From positions 1,550,001 through 1,614,000 of the forward strand of contig JAAROD010000081.1 in assembly GCA_012274445.1 (NCBI GenBank): DNA of 64,000 nucleotides, written 5' to 3'. The notes below the pieces were generated by a model, which searched no databases, was not told where the DNA came from, and saw nothing but the letters and a program-made list of their open reading frames with translations. Numbering within the stretch: position 1 is the first letter of the stretch; every line of letters starts with the position of its first letter. A program made the translations under genes and the position numbers. Below are positions 33,534 through 43,195 of the stretch, piece after piece. The stretch is from Sclerotiophoma versabilis (taxonomy: Eukaryota > Ascomycota > Dothideomycetes > Pleosporales > Didymellaceae).

Positions 33534-35348
33534 ACGGCGCTTTGCAAAGGGTACCAGGAATTCATGGATTGTCTGCTCTATTTCGACCCCATGTCCATTC
33601 TCTTGATGGGATCGATGAGAAATTTCGGATTCATTGGAATACACACAACTTTTTCGATCTGTACAAGTTCATCCGCCGCGAAATTCGGTACTCAATAAAA
33701 GACTAGATGATTGTGGACCACTACAACGCTCGTGAGTTTCTTGACCATAATAACGAGCTTTCTGGTTGCTTTGTTTCTATCCGAGTTGAATCTACGCGGG
33801 CCTGTTATACCGGTCTGTTCACATGGGTAACACAGGTACCAGTCCTATACCGCTGCATAATTGGATTCGTCGAGGAAACATCGTTCGGGGTGAAAACCAA
33901 GTCTTTTAGAGCTTTTGGAGTTGTCTCGTGGCTGGCTGGCTGGCAACTTGCCGCACCAAGCACTATTATTGCGTCCCTCACACTATGGAAGATCCAACCT
34001 TTGTTCCCACAAGGCTGCTGGACGTTGGAATGCCCGGGGAAGAAACGATCCATCTCTTTTGCTGTGTAGGTTCTAGCACAAACAGAAAGCCCAGCTATGT
34101 GACTCTTAATTAGTGCTGGGGGAAGATGAACAAAGGCCGCCTGTACTACCAGAGAAAACCTGACCCAGAGAATGAGCAATATGTGTGTCGAAACCTTGCC
34201 AAAGAGTTTGCAATACGCAGTTCTTGTTACAAAAGCTTTTGGTGTTAGATATCTTTGGGTTGATGCTCTTTGCATTATACAAACAGAGGAAAGCTAGAAC
34301 GAAGACTGTCATCGAGAATTACTCAATATTGGCAAAGATGTATAGGCATCAATTGTTTACAATTGCAGCTTCTAGTGCTGTCGACAGCAGTGTAAGGTTT
34401 CTACAACGAACAACGGCTGCCCTTTGGTCGGTGGGCAACTACTACTTTCCAGCTGACAGTTTGAGAAAAAGAACCAGCGCCTTCATTTCAGAAGCCACGC
34501 TGCTAAACCGCACGATGGAAGTCGACATATCGTCGCTCTCAATGCGTAGATTGGTGACGCAAGAAAACTTGCTTGCATCACGCACATTGTTCTGGATTGA
34601 AGAAGGCCTTTACTGGCAGTGTGATCAGCTTCATACCTTTGAATACGAAATCAAAAACGGATCTTATCCCCGGATCTGCCACAAGCTTCAAAAGCTCGTC
34701 AAGGAGACCAAAGGCCACGAGAACAGCAGAAAACAGTCTGAACCCTTCAGCCAGTTTAGGCTGGAATCATCAATATGGTATCGAATTATGGAGAAGATAT
34801 CCAGGAAAGCGTTCAGTTTCGCTACAGACAGAATCCCAGCCATCACAGGTCTAGGGAAGGAAGTCGCAAGAATTGCAGGAACAGAGTTTGAAGATGGTAC
34901 TTTCAAAGGCATCCCGCCACAAGAGTTGGCTTGGGTAACGAAATCTCGCAGCAGGCAGCATATGTATCAGGACAGCATTCATGGGTTTGGGGCATCCACG
35001 GATCGAGAAGTTTTGTTCCTGCTCATATCCACGGCTGTAACCCTAGCTCGAAATGTGGTACTTAAAAAGCTGCTGCTGCACCTGTGTCTTCACTGCCGAT
35101 TAAGAGCCCTTGATGTGAAGAAACTGAGTAGAGTAACAAAGGTCTTCCCGAAGAATGTGGCACCATCATGTGCATTGAATGGCTGACATGAAAGGGTTTC
35201 CACCACGACTGTGAGATCATGAAAACCGGCGCTCTGGTTATCACTGCGGTTGACGATGAAAGTGACAGTTATCGCAGGATTAGGCTGGGTAGAACCTTTA
35301 GACGACCACTATTCCGAAGAGGAGTACCAGAACATAACTCTCGTCTGA
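33534..35348 (+). pseudogene. Decayed tandem copy of the HET-domain gene
   Basis: Block-by-block similarity to the gene at 31,008-33,014 runs in the same order across several frames. At 33,534 the start region reads ACG GCG CTT TGC against ATG GCT CTC TGC, so the start codon is lost. A KFIRREIRY segment lies near 33,670, PTFVPTRLLDVG near 34,000, a PSYVTLN block followed by a stop at 34,111-34,113, MYRHQLFTIAASSA near 34,340, LASRTLFW near 34,580 and TGALVITAV near 35,230. A final frameshift precedes the matching terminus ending at 35,346-35,348. Multiple stops and frameshifts make a functional product unlikely. Local comparison of the start region suggests several G-to-A and C-to-T changes. 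Confidence 0.85.
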
Positions 35349-35350
35349 GC

Positions 35351-35385
35351 AAAAAAAATAAAAAAAAAAAAAATAAAAAAAATAA
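35351..35385. repeat. Adenine-rich tract
   Basis: Thirty-odd bases of A broken by single Ts, beginning two bases after the ancestral stop codon of the HET pseudogene. Confidence 0.8.
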
Positions 35386-35459
35386 CACTGCTCGATCGAT
35401 CCCTGTCTTCTCTTATCATGACAGGCGTTTTTGAGCCTCTCAGCTCTGCACAATCAACA

Positions 35460-35950
35460 ATGAAATTACACTGTGAGGAAATCAGCAATCTTTGGACCGG
35501 TGTCTGTCATAACTACATGTTACATTGACTTTTCTAACCATGACATGCACAGGGCCTGAGCTATGGCTTTATGACAGAAGTGGGCCTGCGACTCCTCTTG
35601 CTGCTATGCAGGCGTGGAAGAACTTCAATACTTACCTCGCCCTCATGGCTGTGCACCCCGGAGCGCAGACAGTCCCAGTCCTTGCTGGCAAGGCACGGCT
35701 GGGTCTTAGAACAATGGCCATGGCGCTCGAACATTCAAGCGGTACAAGACTTGGGAGAAACTCAGAGTTGCATGCACCAGCTGCAGCGCAATGGCTCCGA
35801 ATAGCAGGAGACCAAATCCAGAGTCTTTGTGAAGAGGGGACAGAGCGGTTCATGGTCGGTGACGTGTGGCAGAGTCACGATAGAACTGGGGTGTGCGATA
35901 GCGCAAGATTGACATTCTGGAAATCCAGGTTGATGTCGATGGGCTACTAG
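35460..35950 (+). CDS. Short DUF3632-like protein
   Basis: Read as join(35460..35499, 35553..35950), 145 aa; a 53-bp intron with a TTCTAAC branch site joins a 13-codon first exon to the main exon. Segments AWKNFNTYLALM, AAAQWLRIAGDQI and LTFWKSRLMSMGY resemble the fungal DUF3632 family, whose members share a Trp-x-Asn-Phe start, an AA-x-WI-x-x-AG motif and a terminal FWK. Family members are usually near twice this length, so this may be a truncated copy or a short paralogue. DUF3632 has no known function. It sits directly after the HET pseudogene in the accessory block. Confidence 0.5.
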
Positions 35951-36339
35951 ACGTGTTCATAACGTCTGAGGTGGAGTGGAGGTTGACGAACCGTTCACAT
36001 GCTAGCGTGCCCCAGTTCAGCACTGGCCAATCGGACGACGTCATGCAGGTGCTCCTAGCTCATTGGTTAGCTGCTGCCCTGCCAACGCATGACGGGCTGG
36101 GCAACAACACCCGCTCCGGAGCAGTGAGGTGGTTGACGACGTGAGTGAGAAACCCTGTCGCCGCCTCGAGCAACTGTGTGTCACGTCAATTCACAGCGGT
36201 TCAATTCCATCGGTGCTCTCCATACCAACGCCGGTGATCACCCCACGCTTTCACCGCACCTGCCGCGCGGTACTCGCTGAGCATTCCACGGGCGCATCCG
36301 CATTCCTCACCCACATTGTCCAAGCCCCAACCGGGACAC
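35951..36339. other. Intergenic region, no gene seen
   Basis: Promoter and leader of the GPI-anchored protein gene; no further structure recognised. Confidence 0.5.
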
Positions 36340-37122
36340 ATGCCCACCATGCGTAACATTCTGGCGCCGCTCCTCCTTGCGCCGCTGGCCTTCGCCGCGC
36401 CTGACGCGCTCGCGGCCTTCGAGCCCGCGCTCGCGCCGCTCGACCAGCTCCCCACATCCAACAACGACACCACCCCCGTCGACTCCATCGCCGAGCTCCT
36501 CAAGCGCCAGAACGTGTGCGGAAACAACAACTACCAGTGCAGCAACGCCCCCAGCCTCTGCTGCCCGCGCACCGCCATCTGCTCCGCCGACAGCAACAAC
36601 GTCGTCGGCTGCTGTCCACAAGGCCAAGCCTGCACCGGCACCCTCGGCACATCTGCGACCGGTGCAGCCACGGCGAGCACCACCGTCCCCTTTGTCACCG
36701 CGTCCACGACCTCCGGCCCCTTTGTGCAGGCCACCACCGCCGCCGCCGGCGCATCAACGGTATCCAACGCCTTCTACCCCTTCCCCTACATCGCCACGAC
36801 TTACTCCAACGCAGCTGCCTGCTCCAGCGCTTATACGCGCTGTCAAAGCGATGCTGCGAGCTGTACGACTGCGCTGATGGGCGGCGCACAGGGCGTTACC
36901 ATCAGCGCCCCGAACGGAGGCGCGACCATCACGGCGGTGCCGAGCTTGGGGCAGCAGAGCGCGGCCAGTATTTGTTCGAGCCTGAGTCAGGAGGCCTGCT
37001 ATGGGCTGCAGGTCGAGGCTTGCAGAGCGTTTGATGGGAGTGGGAATGCGGCGCCTACGAGGTGTGGAGGGTACATGGGGGCGGTGGGGGTAGCGCTGGG
37101 AGTCGCTGGGCAGCTGCTGTGA
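36340..37122 (+). CDS. Secreted GPI-anchored Cys-rich protein
   Basis: A single exon of 260 codons. The N-terminus (ILAPLLLAPLAFAAP) is a signal peptide with a likely cleavage after AFA. A Kex2-like LLKR lies before a cysteine-rich module of eight cysteines (CGNNNYQC ... SLCCPRTAIC ... GCCPQGQACTG), then a Ser/Thr/Ala-rich stretch and a second Cys-containing region. It ends in a hydrophobic tail (GVALGVAGQLL) typical of GPI addition, so it should sit on the plasma membrane or wall. A second ATG at 36,349 has the better context (CACCATG) and is an equally good start. No enzymatic domain is recognised; a role at the surface is inference. Confidence 0.75.
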   Translation: MPTMRNILAPLLLAPLAFAAPDALAAFEPALAPLDQLPTSNNDTTPVDSIAELLKRQNVCGNNNYQCSNAPSLCCPRTAICSADSNNVVGCCPQGQACTGTLGTSATGAATASTTVPFVTASTTSGPFVQATTAAAGASTVSNAFYPFPYIATTYSNAAACSSAYTRCQSDAASCTTALMGGAQGVTISAPNGGATITAVPSLGQQSAASICSSLSQEACYGLQVEACRAFDGSGNAAPTRCGGYMGAVGVALGVAGQLL

Positions 37123-37467
37123 GTGCGCCGGGTAGGCGTCCTGAGAAAGAGGCGGGTACGATAATGGGTCACGGTCCTTTCCATGTCGATACTTCCTGAA
37201 CAAAATCGGGGTACGAGCACATCTCCGGCTGTGCGAGGAGTAATTGCATCCACGGCGTTACACGGTAGCGATTCCTTCCTTCCCGCACAACGACGTCGTT
37301 AGAACAACCTTAGTCATGTGCAAATGAAACATATTAGCTCTTTATTTCCCAGCCCTCCACACCGTCTCTACCAGATTTTAGCGCCGCTATCGATAACGCT
37401 GCACTGCGCAGCGCTAATCCAGTCTAATCCTCAACTTCCACCTTCCCACCAACACCTCCCGCCATCC
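37123..37467. other. Intergenic region, no gene seen
   Basis: 3' end of the GPI-protein gene and promoter of the Rieske gene. Nothing else found. Confidence 0.5.
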
Positions 37468-38141
37468 ATGTTCAACCCCTTCTCCCGCCCTCCCCGCGCC
37501 GCCGCAGCATGGTTCAACGCCGGCCCCATCGCATCCTACCCGGACCTAACCAGCGCTGACGGACGACTCGCTCAACAGCACCTGTGTCAAGACAAACACG
37601 TGCCTGGGTGTAGAGTGTTTCACGTACCGACTGAAGACGCGGCGCAGGCAAGTCCCATCGCGATTGATGAGTGGAGAGACGGCGCGGGCGAGACGAGGAA
37701 TCAAGTCATGGTTTTCCGCTACGAGGGGCGATGGGTTGCTGTGAATCACGTATGTATTTAGTTTTGCTCCTGTTTTTTCTTCTTCTCTTCTAGTAATGTT
37801 TTGTTTTGGCAAAGATATATGTTGATGCATGTTCATGACATATTCCACATTATTTTATTTTTCCCACGTATACTTGAGCGCGCTCCAATTGACATGCATT
37901 GCTGTAGGAATGCCCGCACTCGAGCTACCCGCTCAGTAACGGGACGCCGTTTGATATTGAGGATTTCGGCGTCAAGTTGAGTGCGGGGATTACGTGTCCG
38001 AAGCATGATTGGAGTTTTGATTTGTTTACTGGCAAGTCGGATAGAGGGACTTATAAGCTGCAAGTTTGGGAGACGCAGATCAGGAAGAGTGAGAGCGGGG
38101 AGGAGGAGGTTTGGGTTAGGCGTAGGCAGAAGATAGGTTAG
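37468..38141 (+). CDS. Rieske [2Fe-2S] domain protein
   Basis: Read as join(37468..37749, 37908..38141), 171 aa, with a 158-bp intron. The second exon carries the two Rieske ligand boxes: ECPHSSYPL (Cys-x-His) and ITCPKHDWSF (Cys-x2-His). The domain occupies most of the protein, so this is a stand-alone ferredoxin-like Rieske protein (similar in plan to RFESD), not an oxygenase or a bc1 subunit. It would transfer electrons, but the partner is unknown. It is convergent with the large gene at 38,259-41,541, the stops being only 117 bp apart. Confidence 0.85.
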
Positions 38142-38258
38142 GATACAGGGTGTGGATGTTCGCGAGTGTTCATGTTGGTACGTGGAGGTTGGCCGGCATG
38201 CTGTCTCTTTTCAAGCTGCCGGGTTCAACAAAAAACTCCCCATTGTTTTCCTCCTACC

Positions 38259-41200
38259 CTACTTGAAAGCTTCTTTTCTCTTTTCTTCCGATTTTTTCGT
38301 CTCCCTTTCGAGCTCCTGCTTCCGCTTCTCTAGGGCCTCTTCGTGCTCTTTCCTTTCCTTCCTAGCTCTTTCCGCCTCCTCCTTTATCGCGTCCTCGTGT
38401 TCTTTCATCTCAGCTTCTTTATCCTCAATCTCTTTCTCGAGCTTTTCCCTTTCTGCTTCCTTGTCCTTGTCTGAGAATTTCTCGTTCTGCACAATGGCGT
38501 CTTCTCTCTCCTGTTTTTCTTTCGCGATCTTGTTATCAAAGTCAAGTCTCTCCTGTGCCAGGTTCTGCTCTGCATTCTCCGCACTATCTGCTCGGTCGCT
38601 GACTTCTTTGAATTTGATATCAGCCTCTGTTACCATCTTCTGGGCTACGCATGACTCGACCACTGTCTTGAGGTAAGGCTGCCAGTTGGTAGGGCTGACA
38701 AGAGTTTCAAACTTCTTTGTGCAAGAAGCTTTGATAGCGTCCTGGAATGCATTTTGGCCGTTAATTGCCACGACGACAGAATTGCTTGCAAGCTCGCCGC
38801 CTTGGAAGCGTGTCACCAGTTTCTCAATCACCTTCTCGCGTGCCTGCGCTGTGACCGCATCAATCACCTCGCTCCTCGTCTGTGCATCGTTCATGTCTTT
38901 GCTGACGATTTCTTTGTTTGCTATACGGTTGAATTCCACTTCGACGCTGGGCAGATCGGTCACATTGACCTTAGCTTCTGCCACCTCTTTCTCCATTTTC
39001 TTGATAAGCAACGGCACAGTCTCTTGTTTGCAGAATCCAAGCTTTCGACCAAGCTTTGAGAGCTTCGGGATGTTCTCTTTGCCAAACTTGATCGCCTTGA
39101 GCGAGATGTCGACAACTCCGTAAACGGTCATGATTGCTCCGAAGGTCAGGATTAGGGGTGAGTTATACCATGGAGTCATGGATGGGTCGTCTCCAAGCAA
39201 GGGAATCCCGCTTGCGGTTAAGAAGAATAATGGTCCCTCGTCAGAAGAGCTTGGCTCCGGAACGACTAGCCTCTCAAAGTGAACATCGCTTCGGTTATTG
39301 GGGTCCGCAGTGGGCCAACTAGCCCCTGATGCCGTGTCCTCCAGAGTCTCGCCTTGATCGCCATGGCGTCTGGTGAACGTCAACGAGTAAGTGCGCTTCT
39401 GTTGTGGTATTGTGAAAGATACGACACCAGCTTTATCCGTCTTCTGATTCTGGACTGGGACACCGTTGGCTATGATGTTGCGGGTTTTGGGGTCGACGAA
39501 GAACACAGGGCTCACGTTGTCGTCTACAGGTGTTCCCGCCAGTCTGTAAGCTCCTCCGCAAAAGCGCAGATCAAAGTCTGGCCCGGGAATACTGAGAGTG
39601 TCCATGCATGTTGCGTCGATGGTGGAAAGATTGTAGCCTCGCTTCGTGAACACCTCGTCGACTGCGCTGAGACTTTCCCCCGTCATGGCAACGAAGAAGT
39701 CGTGCGCGAAGCCAAAGTCGTCATTGTATAGTAATTCAAAAAGCGCCTTCATCCGTACTTGAGGTGGCGAAGAGGCCATTGACTCAGCTAGCTTGAGCTG
39801 GGAGCTGATGAGGGAGCTTTGAAGTCGAGACCAATTGTTTGGCTGATGTCGGCTATAGGGTGGCAATGCTGTAAGTGATGGTAAACCGGTTGGTGGTGAC
39901 ATTGTTTCCGCAGTCGCGATGTCCCCAAGGACTACGAAATCGTATGGCGATAACGTCGATTTTGCCAAGATGGCTTGCTTACCAGGGGCGAAGACATTTT
40001 GAGTGGCAAAGAAATCGAGCTCCGGTAGGTGCAGAGAAACATCGTTGAACTCAAATCGCATCTTTTGGATCTCGTTTGGTAGGTCATTGGAGAGACGCCC
40101 ACCTTGCCTGTCCCAGAGCGAGAATTTGTGTGGCTCAATGTTGCATACGAAATCGCTGGCAGCTAAAGAAATGCCAACCTGGATTGAATTGGCAATATGA
40201 ACCGCAGGACTGATGGTCTATGTTTCTTGTTAGATGCACATGGGCTGAAAGGTAGTCTGAAGCATACCTTGTTGACTTTGATGGTGAAGTCGACTTGGCC
40301 TGCCTCTCCGCCACCAATCCAGTTGACACTCCAACTGAAATTCCCCGAGCGCAGCCATTCCCACGTTGCGGAAGTTGTAAGTGATGCATCATCTTTGATG
40401 GTCAATGCCATCAAGGGAGGCTGGGCCAGATCGATTTTTGTGCCATGGACATTAAAACTACTGAGCCATCCGCCTGACGAACTTTGAAACTGGGTCTTGG
40501 CTTGTGATAGCGGGCAGTACAGCTTGAAACCTTCAGTCGTATCTAGTGCCTCCACGTTGGTTCCCAACATGGAGGCTAGCTGTTTCCTCAAAAACTTTGT
40601 AAGAAACAGGTCGTGGGAGATGATGATTGCTGAGTGCGAGCCAGCTGGAATCGCAGCTATGCTCTCATTAGACCTGGTTGGAGTCGTAAAATGAGGATCT
40701 GGGTTCCCTGTTGATGAACCACTCCCCTCAGTTTGCATATATATAAGCAGCAGTCCGCCACTTGAGTTGCTTTGCGTGGAAAATCGAAAACTCTTAGGTC
40801 GAAGAAGGTCGGAGATGACGTTTGCCTGTTCGGCAGGAGGTTTGACGTTAGTAACTTGTGCTAGGGCGACGTTGATCCAATGTAAGTTTGACTGGTTTTG
40901 GAACCATGCTGCCAATTCGTCGGCAATATCGACCATTTGTTCGTATTCTTCATTCTTATCGCGCTGTTTTTCATCAACAATCTGGATCTTACAGACTGTT
41001 TTCTGCACATTTTCGAAATGGAAAACAAGATAAGTGGACGTCTCTTGGTTGCTGGGGAAGTTGACAATCCCTTTATCGGTCTATCAGAGTGAGCATAAGT
41101 CGTTGTGTTACTCTAAGCGACACTTACCGACGTACTACCGTCTGCGTGCACGGCTCCGATAGGCACGTTCACATTCAACAAGTAAACACCAGTAGGGAGA

Positions 41201-41541
41201 GTCGTGGTCTCCTCACCCTCCTGGACAACATTGCCTTCTTTGTTAATCGTATCGATACGATAGGTTCCGTCAACTGTACAGGTAAGATTGGCCGAGCCCG
41301 AATCGCTTGTATCAAACTGGAGGGTTGGTGCCCCGAGATTGAGCTCGTAGTATATCTTGGTCTTCAATCGAGGGTAAGGTCTGTCTACTGGTACTTTGGA
41401 TGTACCAGCAGCAGCCCATTGGGTTTGGAGTAATGCATTCAGTTCCTTTGCTGCATATGCAACCACGACATCCCAGCCGAGTGTCGTCGATCCTCCCCGC
41501 ATTGCGGCATGATATTCGACAAGTGGAAGTTGCTTTGCCAT
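38259..41541 (-). CDS. Large P47/TULIP-like protein with membrane helix and coiled coil (gene A of a head-to-head pair)
   Basis: Read as complement(join(38259..40217, 40268..41080, 41128..41541)), 1061 aa; both introns are phase 0 (47 and 50 bp). Start chosen at the ATG preceding AKQLPLVEYH; an in-frame ATG 102 bp upstream is possible. Residues ~19-28 (TTLGWDVVVA, then LNALL) resemble the Gly-Trp-Asp start of clostridial P47/OrfX proteins of the lipid-binding TULIP superfamily. Residues ~140-750 look beta-rich, with no catalytic motif I know. A hydrophobic segment at ~762-781 (SPLILTFGAIMTVYGVVDIS) could cross a membrane. The last ~110 residues are a Lys/Glu-rich coiled coil. No N-terminal signal peptide is seen. 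The P47 link is tentative; the gene itself is well supported by its open, spliced frame. Confidence 0.72.
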
Positions 41542-43195
41542 GGTTATAGTATTGATAGTCTGGGCTGTTGTATGAGGGTTCAATGAATACAGATTGACAC
41601 TTGAAACTTGGAAAATATGCCATGAGAATACTGACACACACATGCTTTTTATCTTGTTCTAGCAGCACGACTAATGCCAACAAAACACGCTCTGAACTAG
41701 GTAGTATGGGCCAAACCCCTGCTAAGCATCATACGAGGCAACCCAGTCTGTATAAAGCTTCGGGATTGCCGAATCGCACTATTGAAAGACCACAAGAAAC
41801 GTTGTCAATCTCGTACCTGTTCCACATTGCGATTTAGATCGTGTCAAGGTTAAGGGATCATCAATCGGACCACAGCTAGATAACACCCATGTTGAAGGAT
41901 GCAACGTAGCAGTGATCCAGAAAGTCGCCGCCGGATCAATGCCCAGACAAACAAAAAACGGTACTCCCGCCTGGTGTAATGTATGCTTACAGCTCATAAG
42001 CCCTGCAGGGGTAAGGACGGAATGGCAACTCAAGACTTCGTGATTCTTGACCCTTGTTGATCATAAAAGATACGGTTAATTTAATAAGGCCCTTCGCATT
42101 CGATCATACTGACTGAGATATTGGCTGCTCAGTCGAGCAGTGTCTCAGCGCTACAGGCCTCAGAACAGCTCGGTTGGTACCATATCGCACCCGTGTGAAC
42201 CAGCTCAACCCTCAGATGTCGTAGTTATCCTCCTTTGCGCATACGGAGAGTCTTGTGGATACTCGGGTGCCAAGAGCTAAAAACGATTGGCCGGAAGTGG
42301 CGATGACTCGGAGCTGCCGATGATTGCTTCACATGAGCCGTAGCATTGAGCCGCATATAGCAGGCGCGTACAGCTATTCTGTGGCTGCAGTCTTTAAGAT
42401 ACTATTGTTACCATTGGTGAGCTCCAAAATATGCTAGCCTGAACGTAGACACAATGCGCGCTTTGCCACAAGAGAAGTTGTATCCCTCTATAGTAGGCAG
42501 CAACGCTAGAACCGACCTGGATGCATTGGCGGGTCAAGCGTCGGATTTTATCAACTCCATTAGGTCGTTCAGCTCTCGATCAACAAGCCCTAATTCCGAA
42601 ACGTCAGGGCTGGACTCTTTAGAGTGGTCCCCACCCATAGAGTGCATGAATGAATTATACTTACCTTGATTGGGAGCCAGGTCAGCTCTTGGCTGTCAAA
42701 AAACGTCTGTCGATAACCAAATTGAGACACTTTGCTAGAAGTAATCAGGTGGGGGACAGGTGATCGTTTCTGCGGGTGCGGTTCGCATGACGTTAGCCTC
42801 GATGCAACGCGCCAAGGGTACGGCCTCCCCGCAATACTTCTCCACTAACTATGAGATGCGGGCGTGGATCCAATTCTGCAAAAAAGATGTTTGCGCAATC
42901 ATCAGTATGAAATTTGGGCCCCACAGAGATCGCAGGGACAGCCGAGGCGAAGCCATCAATACGGATAGAGCAACTAAAACCAGGGTGCAGACCTGCAACT
43001 GACCCTGTTAAAAGGGTCCAGAATAGGTTATAACGGACAAAGCACACTCTTGAATTGGATACCGGTTCGGAGCGCCCGAGGCGACTGTTCTCGCTAAGAT
43101 GCTACGTTTCTAAAAGAGTTCAAGTCAACGACTGATAAGTACGACACCGTTTCGCATGCGTATTACAACTCGTTTCCAAGTCAATACCTATCAGA
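41542..43195. promoter_or_regulatory. Bidirectional intergenic region of the head-to-head pair
   Basis: About 1.65 kb between the start codons of the two large genes. It contains one short ATG-started frame (42,454-42,669) listed separately. No terminator, repeat or known regulatory motif was identified. A shared promoter is inferred from the arrangement. Confidence 0.4.
42454..42669 (+). CDS. Possible small ORF between the paired genes (weak)
   Basis: Seventy-one codons from an ATG in good context (ACAATGCG). The product is Ser-rich with an LDALAGQASDFINSI segment that could form an amphipathic helix; no signal peptide or domain is recognised. It may be a small gene, a leader exon of the downstream gene, or chance. 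Confidence 0.2.
   Translation: MRALPQEKLYPSIVGSNARTDLDALAGQASDFINSIRSFSSRSTSPNSETSGLDSLEWSPPIECMNELYLP

Noticed and set aside
42793..43047. 84-codon minus frame upstream of gene B
   Set aside because: No family resemblance could be named, and it sits in the presumed promoter of gene B.
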